Both the position numbers and the translations under genes were made by a program. DNA of 64,000 nt from Pseudoalteromonas caenipelagi (GTDB taxonomy: Bacteria; Pseudomonadota; Gammaproteobacteria; Enterobacterales; Alteromonadaceae), in the NCBI RefSeq assembly GCF_013140855.1, contig NZ_JABBPG010000003.1, positions 434,001-498,000 on the forward strand, in the 5' to 3' direction. The notes beneath the pieces are model-generated. The model saw nothing but the letters and a program-made list of their open reading frames with translations, had not been told where the DNA came from and searched no databases. Positions 61,501 to 64,000 of the stretch are shown piece by piece; position 1 is the stretch's first letter, and each line of letters opens with the position of its first letter.

Positions 61501-64000
61501 GTCGTCATTGTGAGACGTAACAATCTCTTTGCTTAATGGTGTTGTCGCTGCAGCGGCGATGTTGGCCAGTAGACGATGCGTAATGATGTCTTTTGGCATT
61601 AACTTAACCCCTTGATTGGCAGCTAAGCCTATCATTTGCAAGCTCATTATTGAGTCGCCGCCGAGAGCAAAGAAATCATCGCTTGGTTGAATTTGATCTA
61701 CGTTTAATAATGTCTGCCAAATATTGGCAAGAACTTGCTCTACTTCTGACAATGCACGGTTAGACTGCAAAGTTGTTGGCGAATTTACGCTCGGTAGCGG
61801 CAGCGCTTTACGGTCAATTTTGCCGTTGTTATTTAATGGCAATGACTCAAGAACAAGCCAATGATCTGGGTGCATATAATCAGGTAAAGCGCCGCTAATG
61901 GTGTGTTTCAATGTATCAATGACATGTTGCTCACAAGGCGCCAATGGCTCGAGTGTTAGCCACGATATCAGCTGTTCCTTGCCAGACTCAGGCACTTTTT
62001 GCAGTAAAACGATGGCGTTACTTACGTGTGGCTGTTGGCATAACCATTGGCTAATTTCGTTTAATTCGATTCTGTATCCGCGACGTTTCACTTGATCATC
62101 GCTACGACCCATAAATTCAAGTAAGCCAAAGTGATTAATACGCGCAAGGTCGCCTGTTTTGTAATAACGGGGGCCGTCTTCTGGCTGCACAAATTGCAGC
62201 GCTGTTTGCGCCGGGTTTTGCCAATACCCTTGTGCTAATTGACTGCCGCTGACACACAATTCACCTATCGCACCACGTGGCAACAGTTGCCCATGAGAAT
62301 TTCTAACGGTGATTGAATTGCCAGGTAAAGGGCTGCCAAGCGCAGCCACAGGACTCAAGGTTGATTGTAATGTGTTGTCTAACAAGGTAGCACTAATACC
62401 TACCGTGCTCTCACTCGGACCATAATGATTGACTACGTTTAACTTAGGGGACAATGCCTTGATACGAGCGAGCACGCCTTGGTTTAATCCTTCACCGCCT
62501 AAAAATAGTGTGTGCTTGGGTAAGATGTGCGCTGGGTTTTTCACGCTCAGCAACGCGTTTAAATGTGAAGGGGTGATTTTCAAGCAATCCGCAGGATGGC
62601 GTGCTAAAAAGTCAGCGAGGGCATTGGGGTCTGCAATTGTGTTGGCGCAAGGTAATACCAAGCACTGACCTTGGTAAAGCGCGCCCAATACCGATGTTAA
62701 CCCCAGATCGGCGGCAACGGTTGCTAAAGTGAGCCAGCGGCTACCAGCTGGTTGCGGGTATTGCTGCGCGATTGCTGCAGCATAATGGCTTATCGCTTGG
62801 TGAGATACCACCACGCCTTTAGGCTTGCCCGTTGAGCCTGATGTATAAAGAATATAAGCAGGGTCTTGTGGTGTCAGCTGATATGCATCATTGACGCATT
62901 GTCCGTTGTACTGCTCACAGATTAATTGCTCACGTGTCAGCTGAGAAACTTGGGCTATAGATTGGATATCATAGCGCTTATCACTGAGAATGAGTTTAAC
63001 TTCTGCATCATGGCAAATTTGTGCAAGTCGGGCATCTGGCTGCTTTGGGTCGAGCATCACGCAAACCGCACCTAATCGCCAACTCGCAAGCATCAAGGTT
63101 ACCTGCAGTGCGGTGCGAGGCATGATAATCGCCACATGCTGATGTGCTTTAATACCACGTTGTTGCAACCATATCGCCGTGGATTCAATATCGTGCTCTA
63201 ATTGCGAATAATGAATGCGTTGCTGAGCATCAAGTAGCGCAACATTGGTTGCTTCGTTATTTTGTCTGGCAAATTGACGTATGCGCTCTGTTAACAGCTT
63301 AGGGGTTTCATGCAAAGCGGGGCCGTCTATTTTACTTTTGTTCAGCAGCGAAGATACGTCAGCAAAGGTGGTATTAGGGTTGCTCAAACAACAGTTGAGT
63401 ATTGCTTCAAAGTCAGTCAATAATTGTTTTATGGTTGAGGATAAAAAGCGCTCAGTGCTGAACTCTAAGTCTAAACAAATTGTCTGGTCATTTTGCTCAA
63501 GCACTCTTAAAGTGAGGTCAAAACGCGCGCTATTTTGCGCCATGCTGAGCACAGTGCCGTGACTCTGTGCTAATTTAACCGTGGCTTGATTTGCTAAGCC
63601 AACATGGATAAACATAACGTTAAACAGTTGTTGAGTGGGCACGTCGTGATCACCACCAAGCAAACTTGCTAAGTGCTCAAAAGGAAAGTCTTGGTTGTCA
63701 AAGGCCGCTGTAGAGGTATTTAGGCAATGCGTTAGTGCCTCTTTAAAGCTGGCAGTTGGGTTGAGTGAGTGACGAAGCACCAGCGTATTCAGTAACGGCC
63801 CAACTAAATGGCTAAGTTCAGGGCGGGTTCGATTAGCAATAGAGCTACCAAAGCAAAAATCGTGTTGATCACTATAGTGGCCTAATAACCAAGCGAAGAC
63901 AGTTTGCAGATATACATACAATGTGGTGTTGTGCTGTGTAATAGCGCGTCTAACAATGGCACTTGTATCTGTATCTAGTGTTAGTTGCTCAATTTGCCCG
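55501..64000 (-). CDS. Giant NRPS (partial): C - A (Asp) - T - T - C - A (Gly) - T - C - TauD hydroxylase
   Basis: The frame stays open to the right edge, so the N-terminus is missing; about 2830 residues are visible. Domain order from the edge: C-terminal half of a C-like domain; A1 (YILYTSGSTGKPKG near 62840; pocket read as D-L-T-K-F-G-H-V-G-K, Asp-like); carrier T1 (serine codon 61651-61653); carrier T2 (61381-61383); C with intact HHIATDG; A2 (pocket D-I-L-Q-V-G-V-I-W-K, Gly-like); T3 (58129-58131); C with HHIASDA; an Asn/Lys/Leu-repeat linker; and a TauD/SyrP-like Fe(II)/2-oxoglutarate hydroxylase with HNE (56227-56235) and a distal His (55654-55656) before GERK. It would build an ...Asp-Gly... 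peptide and supply a hydroxylase for Asp. Three short in-frame tandem repeats are embedded. It is coupled to the second NRPS by TAATG. Confidence 0.93.
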   Translation of the reverse strand, partial: GQIEQLTLDTDTSAIVRRAITQHNTTLYVYLQTVFAWLLGHYSDQHDFCFGSSIANRTRPELSHLVGPLLNTLVLRHSLNPTASFKEALTHCLNTSTAAFDNQDFPFEHLASLLGGDHDVPTQQLFNVMFIHVGLANQATVKLAQSHGTVLSMAQNSARFDLTLRVLEQNDQTICLDLEFSTERFLSSTIKQLLTDFEAILNCCLSNPNTTFADVSSLLNKSKIDGPALHETPKLLTERIRQFARQNNEATNVALLDAQQRIHYSQLEHDIESTAIWLQQRGIKAHQHVAIIMPRTALQVTLMLASWRLGAVCVMLDPKQPDARLAQICHDAEVKLILSDKRYDIQSIAQVSQLTREQLICEQYNGQCVNDAYQLTPQDPAYILYTSGSTGKPKGVVVSHQAISHYAAAIAQQYPQPAGSRWLTLATVAADLGLTSVLGALYQGQCLVLPCANTIADPNALADFLARHPADCLKITPSHLNALLSVKNPAHILPKHTLFLGGEGLNQGVLARIKALSPKLNVVNHYGPSESTVGISATLLDNTLQSTLSPVAALGSPLPGNSITVRNSHGQLLPRGAIGELCVSGSQLAQGYWQNPAQTALQFVQPEDGPRYYKTGDLARINHFGLLEFMGRSDDQVKRRGYRIELNEISQWLCQQPHVSNAIVLLQKVPESGKEQLISWLTLEPLAPCEQHVIDTLKHTISGALPDYMHPDHWLVLESLPLNNNGKIDRKALPLPSVNSPTTLQSNRALSEVEQVLANIWQTLLNVDQIQPSDDFFALGGDSIMSLQMIGLAANQGVKLMPKDIITHRLLANIAAAATTPLSKEIVTSHNDDIQLSEQATAYQETILALFKHILRDDSLSAQDSFYTRGGDSILSLQFIALAKQQDLSVTPKQLQQNPTAQLLALSMCPSNSDLAISESLSKMPDKVKPSMDLTQAHPLSAAQKRIWFLQQLEPQNTAYNLPAAFKVTGNIDLEKLADACQQLVEKHWMLRTQYITGTTNDSVLQRLVDTYQPLTVHAAMDETTAQDYALQLVRQPFDLSTGKVLSINLLPITHATDCHILVFNIHHIATDGWSMGILIQDLLKLYQTGSKSTPHSQEQISYFDYCIRQQAQNIDDSLFDYWLTRLKNMPQQLALSYDKPLPSQQSYAGATQEWPVNAAIIEQLDGYANTLNTTPFSLLLAGFQLLMWRYTQQNDFAVGIPVSGREDTHSQHIVGVFINTLIHRARIQPDLATSDWLTQHIEALQSDLAHQSMPLETLFNALQPARNLARPAVFQVLFNYQNDQLKQRDLSLPGLHFEALEHNEVNTKFELSFNLLRRDNLVVQIEYNRDLFTSNTIEQLFEDYLSILSWLPTAQQTPLSALTVSSADKALSAATTEQLVANLNREPLTEQADFITRFEQHVAQQGLKTAVIACGQHYNYKQLNHDANQLAHFLKNKGIGAEQLVAFCLPRGYQMLVTMLAIQKAGGAYLPLDSTQPAARLSYIIEHAQPQILLTQTTISRQLESDIDMSDIDMLGTDMPILNLDLLNSQLSELPCHNLHLATASTQLAYTLYTSGSTGKPKGVEIERGNFACFLKAIEHTLPRFKRTLALTTITFDIAGLELCLPLATGTSVVIANEDQQKDPQQLFSLIEKYNIDLVQATPATWSMMTHDEQRLISQQPLARVNAVCGGESLSSQLAVLLKQHCMSVTNVYGPTETTIWSSAYPIQQLTDKQVPIGNPIAYNHFYVLDPQKNLTPFGIPGELYIGGPVVARGYRHDTELTQAAFIEHPDFGRLYKTGDKVQWTLAHSSPVLRFIGRTDFQLKHRGYRIESGEIEHALTQHTAISQAVVVIKEQLLVAYYVVQPDAAASSATASSATASIATAPNIASLKQYLSKILPDYMVPQHLQMLDELPVNSNGKVDRSALPAIKHEHTSSHDTSRALTMQEEKLAGIWKSLLKVDHLQSDDDFFLLGGHSLLAAQLRAQLNKMDLNIPLKSLFEQPTLAEQAKLLSESKYQKITLLCDLDPTPTLLPLSSAQKRVWFMQQLNPTSAGFNMHSAVRIKGALSIFQLKQAILLVTQKHPILQVTYHQHDEQPVQKFNPTLDVTVTICDLSNKPQQLEQQLADAANQSFNLEVESPLRVLIYQMGNEHFVCQLIHHHIASDAWSMTLLLDDLMDAYQQLNNTSLEALRAEVISKPSYLDYAYWQNTPLIMQQQQASIDYWRQTLAGAKDVLVLPFDRPRDAAAQARGGCVEITIDRPLLTELKNLAHQQQSSLFMLLISAYSSLIFQQTKCQDMIIGTDVANREHVQTHDMLGFFVNLLPLRLKPKATLRFNDFLQQVKQHCLDGFEHQSVPFEQIVETIKPTRINGMHPLIQALFVMQNTPDTQRNISNLHIEPLRIEQQHAKFDCALFANEDKHAQSLLLSWVFNSQLFDKSTIELFSQQYIQLLRTICKTPNAPLNNLLTHNHVQKEVSDMPTTSRPAKLNKLNKFNKLNKLKNTVPDKELVKAAPLNQDRPFPLLVQCQSSALDPLSWARQNQTQIMNWLQVHGGIVFRGFNLPTALEFEQFCLAIYPQLYAMYGDLPKNDIGNKIYKSTPYPNEQMIMYHNESSHQSQWPRRQWFYCSQNAAVGGATPIVDCREMYLRLPAHIKEKLETKQLCYIRNFSSLDVSWQHFFKTHSRQQVESICKQNGIDFHWYGDDNLRISQICPAVITHPITHEKSFFNQIQLHHYSFLEEDVKQHFLETGGIENLPRNVCYGDQTPLEQEVIDVISELYEACAVRFDWQKADVVMLDNMLAAHARDPFEGERKIAVAMGDIYQVGAANTQIPEPVQHNNVVNNSQLSVNEEQA
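56564..56599. repeat. Four 9-bp tandem units encoding an NRPS linker
   Basis: Degenerate 9-bp units (AGCTTATTT, AACTTATTA, AACTTATTC, AGTTTATTA) encode the NKL/NKF-type repeat (NKLNKFNKLNK) on the minus strand. They lie in the linker between the last C domain and the TauD domain, consistent with expansion by slippage in a flexible tether. Confidence 0.75.
58406..58450. repeat. Three 15-bp tandem units in the Gly module
   Basis: GCGGTCGCAATGGAC followed by two exact copies of GCGGTCGCAGAGGAC. On the minus strand they encode ASSAT-like pentapeptides in the C-terminal subdomain of A2, between two structured stretches. They look like a recent in-frame expansion. Confidence 0.8.
59440..59484. repeat. 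Three 15-bp tandem units in the N-terminal part of the Gly A-domain
   Basis: CATATCGGTGCCCAA followed by two exact copies of CATATCGATGTCCGA. On the minus strand they encode SDIDM-type pentapeptides (ESDIDMSDIDMLGTDM) in a surface loop of A2 before the YTLYTSGSTG core. Confidence 0.8.

Overview
The window looks like chromosome from a marine, Pseudoalteromonas-like gammaproteobacterium (order Alteromonadales). This is an inference from gene content: a TonB-receptor-based maltodextrin locus with a flavin halogenase-like gene, an N-terminally extended GAPDH, DUF2989/DUF1315/DUF349 genes, an AGCS symporter, and moderate-to-low GC. No tRNA, rRNA, CRISPR array or complete insertion sequence was seen.

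Region 1 (1-3.2 kb): the end of an EAL phosphodiesterase gene, then a leftward cytoplasmic alpha-glucosidase. Region 2 (3.2-22.6 kb) is a starch/maltodextrin system. An outer-membrane TonB receptor, a tryptophan-halogenase-like flavoprotein, a secreted cyclomaltodextrinase-like GH13, a lipoprotein GH13, a GPH/MFS sugar transporter and a lipoprotein GH15 glucoamylase face right. Further on lie a LacI regulator and a glk plus second LacI pair. Dextrins would cross the outer membrane, be cut in the periplasm, enter through the transporter, be hydrolysed by the alpha-glucosidase and be phosphorylated by glucokinase. Three copies of a TGCATACGTATGCA-type palindrome tie the locus together, and a different palindrome sits inside the glk promoter. 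Embedded in this region are a short inverted-repeat (MITE-like) element, a secreted trypsin-like protease, a 27-codon ORF and a secreted cyanophycinase-like peptidase.

Region 3 (22.7-34.5 kb): a DUF465 protein, a frameshifted beta-lactamase-fold hydrolase, a GGDEF-EAL protein with a degenerate EAL domain, a LysR regulator divergent from an RND efflux pump, an MDR oxidoreductase, an orphan MlaC-like protein and a DUF2989 lipoprotein. Region 4 (34.6-42.6 kb) is conserved-looking core: GAPDH, an M14 (cytosolic carboxypeptidase-like) enzyme, an AGCS amino-acid symporter with an extra soluble insert, and a zinc-ribbon/DUF1315/DUF349 operon. Region 5 (42.6-49.9 kb): a second TonB receptor, the ohr/ohrR peroxide pair, two secreted or anchored proteins of unknown function and a secreted lipase-like hydrolase.

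Region 6 (49.9-64 kb, running off the right edge): a leftward nonribosomal peptide operon. From upstream to downstream it holds a giant NRPS (partial C - A - T - T - C - A - T - C - TauD hydroxylase), a second NRPS (degenerate C - A - T - TE) and a PvdE/SyrD-type ABC exporter, joined by TAATG overlaps. My reading of the adenylation pockets is Asp, Gly, Asp. The TauD domain directly before a degenerate C-like domain and an Asp module suggests beta-hydroxyaspartate, so a metal-binding (siderophore-like) peptide is the leading hypothesis. Most other findings concern small regulatory architectures: a possible leader-peptide switch upstream of the cyanophycinase and an intrinsic terminator in the glk leader.
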